Below, piece by piece: positions 11,236 through 20,365 of a stretch of DNA of 64,000 bases. The notes beneath the pieces were generated by a model. The model did no database searches and was not told where the DNA came from. It was given only the letters and a program-made list of their open reading frames with translations. The position numbers were made by a program, and so were the translations under genes. The DNA comes from Lepturacanthus savala (lineage: Eukaryota > Chordata > Actinopteri > Scombriformes > Trichiuridae), in assembly GCA_030544235.1 (NCBI GenBank), contig CM060478.1, positions 1,349,727 through 1,413,726 on the forward strand. The letters are read 5' to 3'. How positions within the stretch are numbered: the stretch's first letter is position 1; each line of letters starts with the position of its first letter.

Positions 11236-11340
11236 GTTGGTTTAGATTCGCATTTAATAAAGATAATGAATAATAACTATATAATATATAATGAAAACAG
11301 CATCCAGCATCACGGCTCCATCAGACCTTGAAAGGAGGGA

Positions 11341-11367
11341 ACACACACACACACACACACACACACA
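11341..11367. repeat. (AC)n microsatellite
   Basis: About 13 perfect AC units. Confidence 0.95.
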
Positions 11368-11984
11368 TAAACACAGCTGAGTGCAGGGTTCAATAAACTT
11401 TGCAATTAGAGAAGTCATAAACGAGTGACGCTGATGATGGCTGAGATTTGTCTTGTGCTGCTGCTGCTGCTGCTGGATTAATAACCTGTGATGAATTTGT
11501 AATTTCAGCTACTTGGTATTCTACGCTCATGTGATGGAAGAAGCAGCAGGAAAAGGAAACATGTCCATGGTTTGTAACTGCAAAGTTACCGGGAATTTGG
11601 AAACTTTCCATTGAAATGTATGGGATTAAATCCAAAATTGACTAAACTAAAGGTTGGTCCTGAACAGAGGGAATTAAACTGTAGGATAATCTTGGCTAAA
11701 ACAACCAGATTTAAAGGGATAGTTCAACGTTTTTGAAAATTCGCCATCATCATGTTTCCCATAGTCACAGCAATAGGTGTTTTACCAGCTCCGCTATTAA
11801 AGCTAATGGTATTTTTTGGTTTTTCTCATCAAACGCTCCTAAAACGCTGAGTTGAACGTTCACCACAATATGAAACAGTAGCTGTAACATCAGCATAGTA
11901 TGAAGTTTGGTCTATAATGGAATTATTGATTAACTTGCAAATATTAAATAAAGCGTGTGAGAGTGTTTTTATTTGTTTGTTGGT
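11368..11984. other. Unassigned stretch with a possible MITE end
   Basis: TTTAAAGGGATAGTTCAACG at about 11,711 resembles the TTAAAGGGATAGTTC start of a MITE type common in fish. No matching right end was found, so the element cannot be bounded. A short CTG/CTGCTG tract lies at about 11,457-11,475. Confidence 0.35.
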
Positions 11985-11989
11985 GTGAT

Positions 11990-12160
11990 AGGAGTGTGTG
12001 TGTGTGAGTGATGGTTTTTATGTGTGTGTTAGTGTGTGAGTGATGGTTTTTATGTGTGTGTGTGTGTGTGAGTGATGGTTTTTATGTGCGTGTTGGTGTG
12101 TGTGATGTCTTCTAACGTGTGTGTTGGTGTGTGTGTTGGTGTGTGTGTGCGTTGTGTGTT
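11990..12160. repeat. GT-rich minisatellite-like tract
   Basis: Three imperfect units of GTGTGTGTGAGTGATGGTTT followed by TTATGTGTGTG run between 12,000 and 12,090, then irregular GTGTTGG repeats to about 12,160. Open frames across it are artefacts of the dinucleotide bias. Confidence 0.8.
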
Positions 12161-12487
12161 GGCGGCTCTGAGTCCTGTTTGTTTGCTTTATTTACATCTG
12201 GGCTGATCTGGAACAAAAGGCCAGACGCTAACCCAGCATTAGCGCTGATTAGCATCCCACACATGCCCACACACACACACACACGTGTGTGTGAGCGGCA
12301 GAAATGCAGAGGAGGCAGCACAGGCCAGTCCTCAGTATGACTGAGCTGCAGAGATGGAGAGACAGAAAAGAAGGAGAGAAACGGAACGAGAGTCAGAAAG
12401 AGGAGTTGGAGCAGCTGGTTCTACCCACCAACCTCCTGCTGTCTGACCACGAGTCGATGAGAGAAAAACAGGATTCCAGCCTCCAGT

Positions 12488-13640
12488 GGACTGACATTCA
12501 CTGGCTGCTCATCAATCAATGATATCTATCAATGTATCAGTGATAGATATCAATATATCAGTTATAGAGATCAATATATCAGTGATAGAGATCAATATAT
12601 CAGTGATAGAGATCAATATATCAGTTATAGAGATCAATATATCAGTGATAGAGATCAATATATCAGTGATAGAGATCAATATATCAGTTATAGAGATCAA
12701 TATATCAGTTATAGACATCAATATATCAGTGATAGAGATCAATATATCAGTTATAGACATCAATATATCAGTGATAGAGATCAATATATCAGTTATAGAG
12801 ATCAATATATCAGTGATAGAGATCAATATATCAGTGATAGAGATCAATATATCAGTGATAGAGATCAATATATCAGTGATAGAGATCAATATATCAGTTT
12901 TAGAGATCAATATATCAGTTATAGAGATCAATATATCAGTGATAGAGATCAATATATCGGTTGTAGAGATCAATATATCAGTTATAGAGATCAATATATC
13001 AGTGATAGAGATCAATATATCAGTGATAGAGATCAATATATCAGTTATAGAGATCAATATATCAGTGATAGAGATCAATATATCAGTTATACCTATCAAT
13101 ATATCATTATATCTGACTGACATTCACTGGCTGCTTATCAATCAATGATATCTATCAATATATCAGTTATAGAGATCAATATATCAGTGATAGAGATCAA
13201 TATATCAGTTGTAGAGATCAATATATCAGTTATAGAGATCAATATATCAGTGATAGAGATCAATATATCAGTGATAGAGATCAATATATCAGTGATAGAG
13301 ATCAATATATCAGTTATACCTATCAATATATCATTATATCTGACTGACATTCACTGGCTGCTTATCAATCAATGATATCTATCAATATATCAGTTATAGA
13401 GATCAATATATCAGTTGTAGAGATCAGTTATATCTGTCAATATACCAGTTTTAGCTATCAATCTATCAATATCTATCAATATATCAGTTATAGAGATCAA
13501 TATATCAGTTTTATCTATCAATCTATCATTCTATCTATCAATATATCAGTTTTAGCTATCAATCTATCAATAATATCTATTAATATGTTATAGAGATCAA
13601 TATATCAGTAATATCTATCAATCTATTAATGATGATTGAT
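12488..13640. repeat. 21-bp minisatellite in three blocks
   Basis: The unit is AGATCAATATATCAGTGATAG with TGATAG/TTATAG alternation. Three blocks are each introduced by the same non-repetitive leader, CTGACTGACATTCACTGGCT then TATCAATCAATGATATCTATC (about 12,490, 13,108 and 13,338). The first block is about 560 bp, the second about 170 bp, and the third decays into irregular ATCTATCA repeats. The shared leader shows that larger segments, including the ancestral flank, were duplicated. Because 21 is divisible by three, both strands stay open for up to 209 codons. These are not genes. Confidence 0.95.
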
Positions 13641-13721
13641 CTATCAATAAATTTCAATAAAAACAAAAAAATCTAAAACTATTAACGGGTATTGTAGATA
13701 CTCAGACTCAGCAAGGTTATT

Positions 13722-13723
<2 letters not shown>

Positions 13724-13777
<54 letters not shown>
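13724..13777. repeat. (AC)n microsatellite, 54 bp
   Basis: 27 uninterrupted AC units. Confidence 0.97.
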
Positions 13778-13780
<3 letters not shown>

Positions 13781-14139
13781 TAGCTAACATCAGATGTGGA
13801 GCTGCCTGCGGTGGTTTTTTGGAAGCCGCTGTCTCTTCATCTCCTTCCTCTGTGGCTCTGTCTCGCTGCCAGATTAGTGAATGAAAAGGCTCCATTTTTC
13901 CATGTGCCCACAAAGAGGAGGAGGTAAGAGGATCTGATTAATGCACATTTCCCCTTTATATATTCATGACTATTTCCTGGAGTCTATTAGAAAGACATGA
14001 CTTATTCAAGTAGTGGTTTTGATTGAAGTTCCCTCTGTCTCGGCAGTCGACTTTCCATCTTTCATTTTCCTGTCACTCCTCCCCTTCTCCATCTTTTTTT
14101 TTTTCCGTAGGTCTGATCTCAGTCCTCCTTATTCCTCAC
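13778..14139. other. Unassigned stretch
   Basis: Mixed-complexity sequence with pyrimidine-rich patches (14,040-14,110). No repeat partner or domain seen. Confidence 0.35.
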
Positions 14140-14189
14140 TCTCTGTTTTTTAACCCCACCTCTGCTCTTCTTCCGTTGATTGGATGTGA

Positions 14190-14400
14190 CGGATTAGATC
14201 CGTTCGGCTCCTGGTTCTGTGAGACTGAGGGTTTTTGACCTTCCGTGAACCGGTGATGAGAGCTGGTTCAGGTCTTGACTGTCATCTATTATGGATCTGG
14301 AGTGAAATGGTGTTGTGATGATTTCAGTCCAGTGGCCACCAGCCCTGATTATACATTCCCTGCACTGCAGGAGTGTTTTAGAGGAGCCGGAGAAGGTTCT
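14190..14400 (+). repeat. Diverged duplicate block, partner at 18,160-18,345
   Basis: Shared order of motifs: GTGAACCGGTGATGAG / GTGAACTGGTGATGAG, ATTATGGATCTGGAG, TTTAGTCCACTGGCC-like, CCTGATTATACATTCCCTGC / CCTGATTATGCATTCGCTGC, and CACTGCAGGA. The two copies are about 70-80% alike by eye, so this is an old dispersed repeat or duplication. Function unknown. Confidence 0.6.
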
Positions 14401-14412
14401 GGTTCTGTGGAA

Positions 14413-14480
14413 GATGCACCGAATATTTGGGAACTGAATATATATGGTTGAATGTTGCAAAGAATCCAATATTCAGGTTA
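14413..14480 (+). mobile_element. hAT-like terminal fragment
   Basis: GATGCACCGAATATTTGG followed by GTTGAATGTTGCAAAGAATC and CAATATTCAGGTT matches the arrangement I know from fish hAT elements whose ends start with GATGCACCGAATATTCGG. Only one end is visible. Confidence 0.4.
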
Positions 14481-14654
14481 GATTTGGGGTTGAGGGAGTT
14501 TATGAATGAGGAACACATCCTATGGGACAGGACCATAGTCATATAACATGGGTACACCACAGGGTAAACAACTTTGAACTTTTAGGGCCTGATCCCACTG
14601 ATTCCTGAATGAAATAGAATAGGATTCAGGAAAAAACAGATAAAACCCCTGGAT

Positions 14655-14862
14655 TATGTAGGGTTGAGGTTAGGGTGGGGGTGAGCTATGTTAGGGTTAA
14701 GATAAAGGTTAAGATTGCGGCTGACGTCTTGTTTAAGGTTAGGATTTGGAGGTGAGAGGTTAATGTTAAGGTTAGACCTAAGATGAGGGATAAGGTTATG
14801 GTTTAGGGTCAGGGTTAGGGCTAGGGTATAGGGTTAGGATGGGGGGTTAGACTAACCTTAAT
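14655..14862 (+). repeat. Degenerate telomere-like GGGTTA repeats
   Basis: Many GTTAGGGT, GGTTAGGG and related words (GGTTAAG, AGGTTAGGA) occur over about 200 bp, densest at 14,805-14,850. No perfect (TTAGGG)n run exceeds a few units. It may be a degenerate interstitial telomeric repeat or an independent G-rich minisatellite. Confidence 0.65.
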
Positions 14863-14910
14863 CTTGATGGATTAAGATGTGCGCAGGCACAGGAATACAA
14901 TACCAAAATC

Positions 14911-15320
14911 TCAGAGAACTGGAACAAACTCCCAGAGATCTGGAACAAACCCCCAGATCTGGAACAAAATCCCAGAGAACTGGAACAAACTCCCTGAGAA
15001 CTGAAGCAAACTTACAGAGACGTGGAACAAACTTCCAGAGATCTGCAACAAACTTCCAGAGAACTGCAACAAACTTCCAGAGAACTGGAACAAACTTCCA
15101 GAGAACTGGAACAAACTCCCTGAGAACTGAAGCAAACTTACAGAGACGTGGAACAAACTTCCAGAGATCTGCAACAAACTTCCAGAGAACCCGAACAAAC
15201 TTCCAGAGAACTGGAACAATTTCCTAGAGAACTGGAACAAACTCCCTGAGAACTGAAGCAAACTTCCAGAGACGTGGAACAAAGTCCCAGAGACGTGGAA
15301 CAAACTCCCAGAGAACTGCA
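14911..15320 (+). repeat. 21-bp minisatellite derived from a LINE ORF
   Basis: The unit TGGAACAAACTTCCAGAGAAC is repeated about 19 times, with a larger period of about 125 bp visible (GACGTGGAACAAACTTCCAG and GAACTGAAGCAAACTTACAG recur in fixed order). Read in the frame of the LINE fragment that follows it, each unit encodes WNKLPEN. That is the same heptapeptide that begins the surviving LINE C-terminus at 15,296. Several units contain an in-frame TGA. Other frames are open for 116-142 codons but are artefacts of the 21-bp period. Confidence 0.9.
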
Positions 15321-15403
15321 GGTCTGCTGCAACATTCACTGTTTTTCAGTCAGAGCTGAAGACTTTTCTGTTTGCCGCTGCCTTTATAATTAAATCTAAT
15401 TAA
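15296..15403 (+). pseudogene. C-terminal remnant of a non-LTR retrotransposon ORF
   Basis: The frame starting at 15,296 reads WNKLPEN, then a short CRSAATFTV segment, FQSELKTFLFAAAF and a few more residues to a TAA at 15,401-15,403. A W-N-x-L-P...F-x-x-x-L-K-T-x-L-F ending is typical of the C-terminus of fish L2/CR1-type LINE reverse-transcriptase ORFs, as I know the family. Only about 35 codons survive. Upstream the ORF is replaced by the minisatellite made from its own codons. LINEs are usually 5'-truncated, which fits. Confidence 0.7.
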
Positions 15404-15989
15404 ATCTTGCCTGTTTTTTGTTAGTTGTTGAAATGTCCCGTTCACACCAACTGGCCTTTCCTGACACTTCCTCCTCCTTCATTCAGATGCCGACTGTGGC
15501 TCCAGGAACTCTTGGTGATTTTTTTAGTTCTCTTTACACAATCTTTTTCACTTTTCCGCAACAGCTGCTACTCAGAAAGCAAAAAAAAAAAAATTCAATA
15601 TAAGTCGAGTCATCGAATCCCTGAAACGTTACCTTGGCTGCTTGAGGGAAAGTCCAAGTCCCTTTACAATTATTCATAAGTAAGTGCAGGTCAAGATGCA
15701 AACCTCTCAGGTCACAGAATGCACAGTCCGCTTTATTTTCAGTACAAACAGTGATTTATTGGCAGTTGTAGCCCATCCAGGGACTGGATGGGCTTTTAAA
15801 TCTCCTGATTAATCATCAACACACAAAAAAAGATATGAAACAGATTTAAAACTCGTCTGGTTCTTTGATGAAAAGACAAAACTATGTGTATGTCTCCCAG
15901 GATAACAGGAACTTTTGTTGAGAATCATGAATGATCACGATCAAACAGCAGATTTAATGAAGTAAAGCTGTGATGCAATAAGTTCCTTT
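15404..15989. other. Unassigned stretch with a perfect hairpin
   Basis: No repeat partner was seen. AGCCCATCCAG-GGA-CTGGATGGGCT at 15,770-15,794 is a perfect inverted repeat with 11-bp arms and a 3-base loop. An A-run at 15,580-15,593 is the only other feature. Confidence 0.5.
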
Positions 15990-16250
15990 TGATTTGTTTA
16001 TCCACAGGGGTGGTGGGAAGTCCTGGACTCATTATACGACAGCTGGGTACAAAGGAGGTCTGGTGTTAGACCTGCAGACCCCCATCCACACGGGACATTC
16101 AACTATTTGTGTGTCTTCCCTCTGGAAAGAGGTACAGGTACATAAAAACCCAACAGAAACACTGATTCTTCCCTAAAGGCTGTGAAATGCATCATCCTTC
16201 CTCTCAGAGACTGAACACAGACAATCACATCGCACTTTAAGCATTAACCT
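15990..16250 (+). pseudogene. Possible decayed LINE C-terminus
   Basis: In one frame, with a stop and a slip, the sequence reads PSGKRYRYIKTQ...FFPKAVK. This resembles the PSGxRYRSIK...SFFPxAVRLLN ending of some fish LINE ORFs. The fragment is short and frame-shifted, and upstream sequence is not recognisable. It would be a second LINE family, different from that at 15,296. Confidence 0.4.
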
Positions 16251-16436
16251 CTGCTTTTATAAATCTGTGGTTTTAGCTTTTTATTGCTTCTATTGATCTA
16301 CGATGTATTTTCTTGCTATGTATTAGTTCTTATTTGTATTTATTCCCTTTTAAAGTGCACAATTTAATATGAATTGTGAACTATGGACTGATGCTGTCCT
16401 CTGAGACCTGGATGTCATTTTATTTTCACGGCAAAA

Positions 16437-16606
16437 ACTGAACAGGTGCAGATATCTGGTTTTTAGACCAACATTGAGCAGAATTATCTTATTCCACTGG
16501 AAGAAATTGAGCTTATTTTACCTTCTTTTTCTTGATTTGGGTCAATTTAGTCTTAAAAATAGGAAAACGTTTTCTTAAAAGAAAGATTAAATTGACTATT
16601 TGCCGT
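16437..16606 (+). mobile_element. Family H hAT-like MITE, nearly complete
   Basis: The left end CACGGCAAAAACTGAA and right end TTGACTATTTGCCGTG are inverse complements over the first nine bases and most of the next seven. Length is 170 bp. The core holds AATTATCTTATTCCACTGGA and TTGATTTGGGTCAATTTAGT, shared with at least five other places in the window. Flanking bases do not give a clear 8-bp duplication, so hAT membership is inferred from the CACNGCAAAAA end. Confidence 0.65.
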
Positions 16607-17060
16607 GTTGAATGCTATATGGTCAAAATGGGGCCATTTTTAAAGAAAATATTAATGCTATAGGACACAATACAGTGTTGTGGCACCAATTTATCGCTCC
16701 ATGATTGGCACCAGATTCGACTCAAAGGTTTATGGGACTCAGGAGACATGACAGGATTTGTAATATATATATAGAATACCAAAATCCCAGATTTATCTAG
16801 GCCCACAGAATCCAGGGATATTTTTTTTAGATTCTGGGACTTACAGTTTAAAAGTTATAGGCCCAAAATGAAGTTTTTTTTTTTGTTATATCACCAGCCT
16901 CTGGCTGAATCGCATCAAATTCGACATTGCACTTGCTAGCTTCCCCAGAAATACACCTGCCATGTGTGCAGTGGATCAGATGAGTGGTTGTCGAGTTACA
17001 CAACACAAATACACAGATTTCTTGCATCGTTGATAGAAGGTAGAGCTGCAAAGAGCAACA
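16607..17060. other. Unassigned stretch
   Basis: No repeat partner or supported gene. Two short antisense frames are not convincing. Confidence 0.35.
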
Positions 17061-17061
17061 T

Positions 17062-17235
17062 TTCTACTCAGGTCCAGTCAATTTTTATTTGTTTCGGCCA
17101 AAATCACAAATCACAGATTTGTCCTGTGACCTGTCCTCAGAATCTCACATCTTACAAGGAAAAAAGAAGCTTTAACAGGGAAAAATGATCAAAATAAGCC
17201 TCAGGAAGAGTAACAGAGGATGGACACGTAAATAT
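17062..17235 (+). mobile_element. Probable teleost SINE/LINE-tail repeat
   Basis: AATTTTTATTTGTTTCGGCC, AAAATCACAAATCACAGATT, CATCTTACAAGGAAAAAAGA, TTTAACAGGGAAAAA and CCTCAGGAAGAGTAACAGAG occur in the order known to me from a very common teleost dispersed repeat with TTTTTATTTGTATAGCCCAA and CCTCAGGAAGAGCAACAGAG. Exact family and ends cannot be set without a library. Confidence 0.5.
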
Positions 17236-17590
17236 CTTAAGGTACATGGGACTGGCTTAATCTATAGTCAAGGTAGAATTTGTACTATCACGTATCTGAT
17301 GAGCCATTGAGCAGGATACCAAGGTTCATGTTCTACAGGTTCTACAAGAAATTCCTTCAGGAACAAAATCAAGATCATAAACGTTTAGAATCTTGATTCT
17401 TCATGGGACATTTGTCCACTTCCTCCAATGAACCAGAGAGTAATTACTTCGCTCCAGACAAAGTCGACCCGAGCTGCCACCTTTTTTTTGAGAAACGCCT
17501 GGTAAATGTATCCTCTACTTTTGGGAGTGCTCGCTAATAAGGACGATACACTTCTTTCATCTCGGAAACCTGGAGTTAAACGATCTTTTT
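17236..17590. other. Unassigned stretch
   Basis: No repeat partner or gene supported. Confidence 0.3.
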
Positions 17591-17925
17591 TTTTTTCTTT
17601 CAGGTGGACTGTGTCATCGGATTAAGATGAAACCGACTTAATTGCCGCAGAGCTCCGGCAGCAGAGGGTCTGCTCCGTCTAAAAATACCAGCGAGGATAT
17701 AAGGAGGCGCATCACAATCCTGTGAATAAAGCTTCCAGCCACAGGAGTCTGCTGGGAATCCCTTAACGCCAGCGTATGTAGATCAGTGGGAGTTACCACG
17801 TCACATCCAGGCCTCGTCCCGAGGTTCGTTTCAGATCCGATCTCGTCGCTTTAGCCCGACTTAAATAACCAAAAATAGTCACATCGAAGGCAGAAAGGCA
17901 TTACTCAGCATAATAAATAAACTAA
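17591..17925. other. High-complexity block, candidate conserved element
   Basis: A pyrimidine tract ending CTTTCAG (17,603) precedes 300 bp of balanced, non-repetitive sequence. Frames after the AG close within 13 codons, so an internal exon is not supported. The block could be a conserved non-coding element, but conservation cannot be judged here. Confidence 0.25.
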
Positions 17926-17930
17926 ACGCC

Positions 17931-18033
17931 AGCCTACTTTCTCCGAACTTTATTTTCCCAAGGAAACCAGGTTGGCCACGACTCAAACTGGCTGCAGCTG
18001 AGGTGCCTTCAGGGACCGTAGGCAGTCAGAACG
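17931..18033 (+). repeat. Diverged duplicate block, partner at 19,080-19,205
   Basis: CAGCCTACTTTCTCCGAACTT, CTCAAACTGGCTGC, GCCTTCAGGGAC and CAGTC match in order with CAGCCTACTTTCTCCCAACT, CTCAAACTGGCTGC, GCCTTCAGGGACAG and CAGTCTG at the partner. The similarity is about 75% by eye. Origin unknown. Confidence 0.6.
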
Positions 18034-18159
18034 CTACCGTAGAATCCTCATGTTCTTTCAACTTAAAGTAGTTTTTAGTTAGTTGGTTTTACAGGAATTC
18101 TCCCACTCTGGTTCTTTAACCCCACCCCACTCCTTTAATTCAGCTCCACTTAGCTCCGT

Positions 18160-18345
18160 CTTCTATGAGAGAGTGAGTGTTTGAACCTCTGTGAACTGGT
18201 GATGAGTGTTTTTTATTTTTTCTTGGTCGTGATTATGGATCTGGAGGGAACTGGTGTGATAATTTTAGTCCACTGGCCCCTCCTGCCCGTGAGGTCCTGA
18301 TTATGCATTCGCTGCACTGCAGGAATATTTTAGGGAGCTCTGCTC
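18160..18345 (+). repeat. Diverged duplicate block, partner at 14,190-14,400
   Basis: The shared motifs are listed for the partner. The copy at this end also carries TCCTGCCCGTGAGG, absent in the other. Confidence 0.6.
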
Positions 18346-18696
18346 AGTTTGGAAAGTTGGGATTCTGAAGCCTCTTTTATTCAGATGCATGAATTCTGCA
18401 GAGATACAGTTATTACAACCTCTAATGAGTTCAATTCATGTCAAAAAATGTGGTTTTCGTGGTCAAATTTGACCGTTCCATTAAAATAATACATATATTA
18501 TCACCTCTTGTTGTGAAGATTATAAATTTTGAACTTCTACTTGTTATTTATGGCCTGTATGTCACATTAATCTGAATTTATACATCTTGGATTCTAAAAA
18601 TCACAATTTATGGATTATTTTGACTATAAGAAATTAAACATAGTCTGGTGTTTATCACAGAATACTTTGGGTCAAAGACGTTTGTTTTGAAACCAT
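18346..18696. other. Unassigned AT-rich stretch
   Basis: Nothing recognisable. Confidence 0.3.
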
Positions 18697-18932
18697 TTAA
18701 AATCTATGTTTTTACAGTTAGGTGTGAAAAGGGGGCTTTTATTTTGAAGGACATACAATTTATGAGGACACAGGATATCCCTATTGCTGATGGACATTTG
18801 ACATCATTGTTTCACTATCTGGGGTAAGGAAACTTTATTTATTTCTTTATTTTTTGTATGTTTTACATTTAATTCATTTTAGATGTTATCATTGGAAATT
18901 AAATGGAAATTTCCTAGTGTACACACCCTAAT
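18697..18932 (+). mobile_element. PB-A element fragment
   Basis: AAAATCTATGTTTTTACAGT, GGCTTTTATTTTGAAGGACA, GGATATCCCTATTGCTGATG and CCTAGTGTACACACCCTAAT lie in PB-A order. The middle has a deletion at the GTCACATGACC site, and both TTAA ends are missing. Confidence 0.75.
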
Positions 18933-19079
18933 TGTCAAATTAGCCACATTTTTCAGAGACTAAAACTATGAAATGGTTCAGATTTGACCTGGAACACGAC
19001 ATGAGGATTAATCTTTACATGATAATTAAAATAGAAAGCAACATATTTAAGAGATAAAACTGTTAAATGAAGGAAATGC

Positions 19080-19205
19080 CAGCCTACTTTCTCCCAACTT
19101 TTTTTTTTTTCTAAGGAAGTAAAAGTTGGATCCATCTCAAACTGGCTGCCAGTGCTGCTGGAGCCTTCAGGGACAGTTGACAGTCTGTAGGCAGCACAGG
19201 GAGGC
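19080..19205 (+). repeat. Second copy of the 17,931 block
   Basis: See partner for the shared motifs. The copy is interrupted by an extra T-run and about 15 additional bases. Confidence 0.6.
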
Positions 19206-19539
19206 AGATGGCCCTCAATCCTATTACAGAACTCCTTATGCAACCCTTATATTACGCACTCTCAACTCCACATGCACGCATATGACATGCAGCAGCCACA
19301 TGATGCACAGTGCATGCACGACACTGTTTTTGCTTTTGTTACCGATAGCGATTGTTGCCGCCTTTTCTTTTTTTAAACGAGCGGTTCAATTCTTCAAAAG
19401 TCCGACTTTGTCATTCAAACTCTACTCCACTAGATGTCAGACATGTCACACTACATCCCTCATTCAGAATTACGTCATGCTTCTATACAAAATAATCCCG
19501 TAAAAGCTGTTTTAACGACAGTAAACGCATCGTTTTTAT

Positions 19540-20010
19540 CGTCTCACCAAGATCATCAGGGGGTTTAATCCAGGAATCAGATGATGTAAGTTAATCCTGA
19601 GATGAGGGAAACTCTGAGTTATCTGTTCCAGAAAGAGAGGAAACTGAAACTCTGACTCAGTCACCATGGTAACAGACTCAGTCACCATGGTAACAGACTC
19701 CGTGAACATCACCTGCTGCTCAATCTGATCCACATCGAAGCTCAAATTATTAGAAGAAATATTATTATTATTATATTTTTACACATTATTAGAAACACTT
19801 ATTCTAACTTACAGCAGTTTTACCCTTTGCTGCTGCAGCAGTGTAAATATGTGTTGTACTCTCTGTAGGATGCATTAATACCATTAATTCTATTGAGGTA
19901 AAATACCTCCATCTTTTTTTTCTGTTGCCATGGTTTCTCATGGTAACAGTGCTCCATTGGTGATGGCTATTTAGTTTTTGGTTGTGCACGTGCGTAACTC
20001 AGGGTTAGGC
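19540..20010. repeat. Probable decayed DNA-transposon repeat with X-box-like sites
   Basis: Two 21-bp-spaced copies of GTCACCATGGTAAC (19,660-19,673 and 19,681-19,694) fit the RFX X-box consensus GTNRCC-N2-RGYAAC. A related GTTGCCATGGTTTC and CATGGTAACAG lie near 19,924-19,948. Sequence of this type (CCATGGTAAC near AACTCAGGGTTA) is familiar from fish dispersed elements, but I cannot name the family. The antisense frame at 19,804-19,989 (KKRWRYF) could be a transposon ORF remnant; that is speculative. Confidence 0.4.
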
Positions 20011-20194
20011 TACAGCAAAGGTCCAGTTTACATGCATTTGTTTTATTTCTGTCATTTATTAGTAATTAAACAGTTTGTTTGCTATTTACTATTTACCTGA
20101 GCATTCATTGTTGTGTAATATAGCATCCACAATACTGTCAATACAATACATATAACACAATATAGCATATAATTTAAATATGTGATATTTCATG

Positions 20195-20365
20195 AAAATT
20201 CTATAATCCAAGATGGCCGCCCTATGACGCCGTTATATGCTAATTAGATGGTAAATTTAATCCCTACATAAACTTTGGATCATCCTTAATATTTCTCTAA
20301 TTTACAGAAAGTCTCTATGTCTTATTACTTTTAAGTTATAGCCTTTTGAATTTAAGACGTCAAAA
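20195..20365 (+). repeat. Dispersed repeat family E, copy 1
   Basis: CCGCCCTATGACG, ATGCTAATTA, GGTAAATTTAATC, CTACATAAACTTTGG, TTAATATTTCTCTAATTTAC, AAAGTCTCT, AAGTTATAGCCTTTTGAA and TTAAGACGT are shared in the same order with 40,570-40,740. The two copies are about 85% alike by eye. Nature unknown, with no clear ends. Confidence 0.75.

Noticed and set aside
12512..13148. Frames of 203 and 209 codons on opposite strands
   Set aside because: Both are translations of the 21-bp minisatellite; the period keeps every frame without stops open, and the peptides are pure repeats.
14877..15339. Frames of 116 and 142 codons
   Set aside because: They are other-frame readings of the LINE-derived 21-bp array; the original LINE frame contains TGA codons.
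17591..17645. Possible splice acceptor (T-run then CTTTCAG)
   Set aside because: All three frames after it close within about 13 codons and no donor follows in frame.
19804..19989. Antisense frame with KKRWRYF, thought of as a transposon DNA-binding protein
   Set aside because: Only 61 codons, no further motif; not enough to call.
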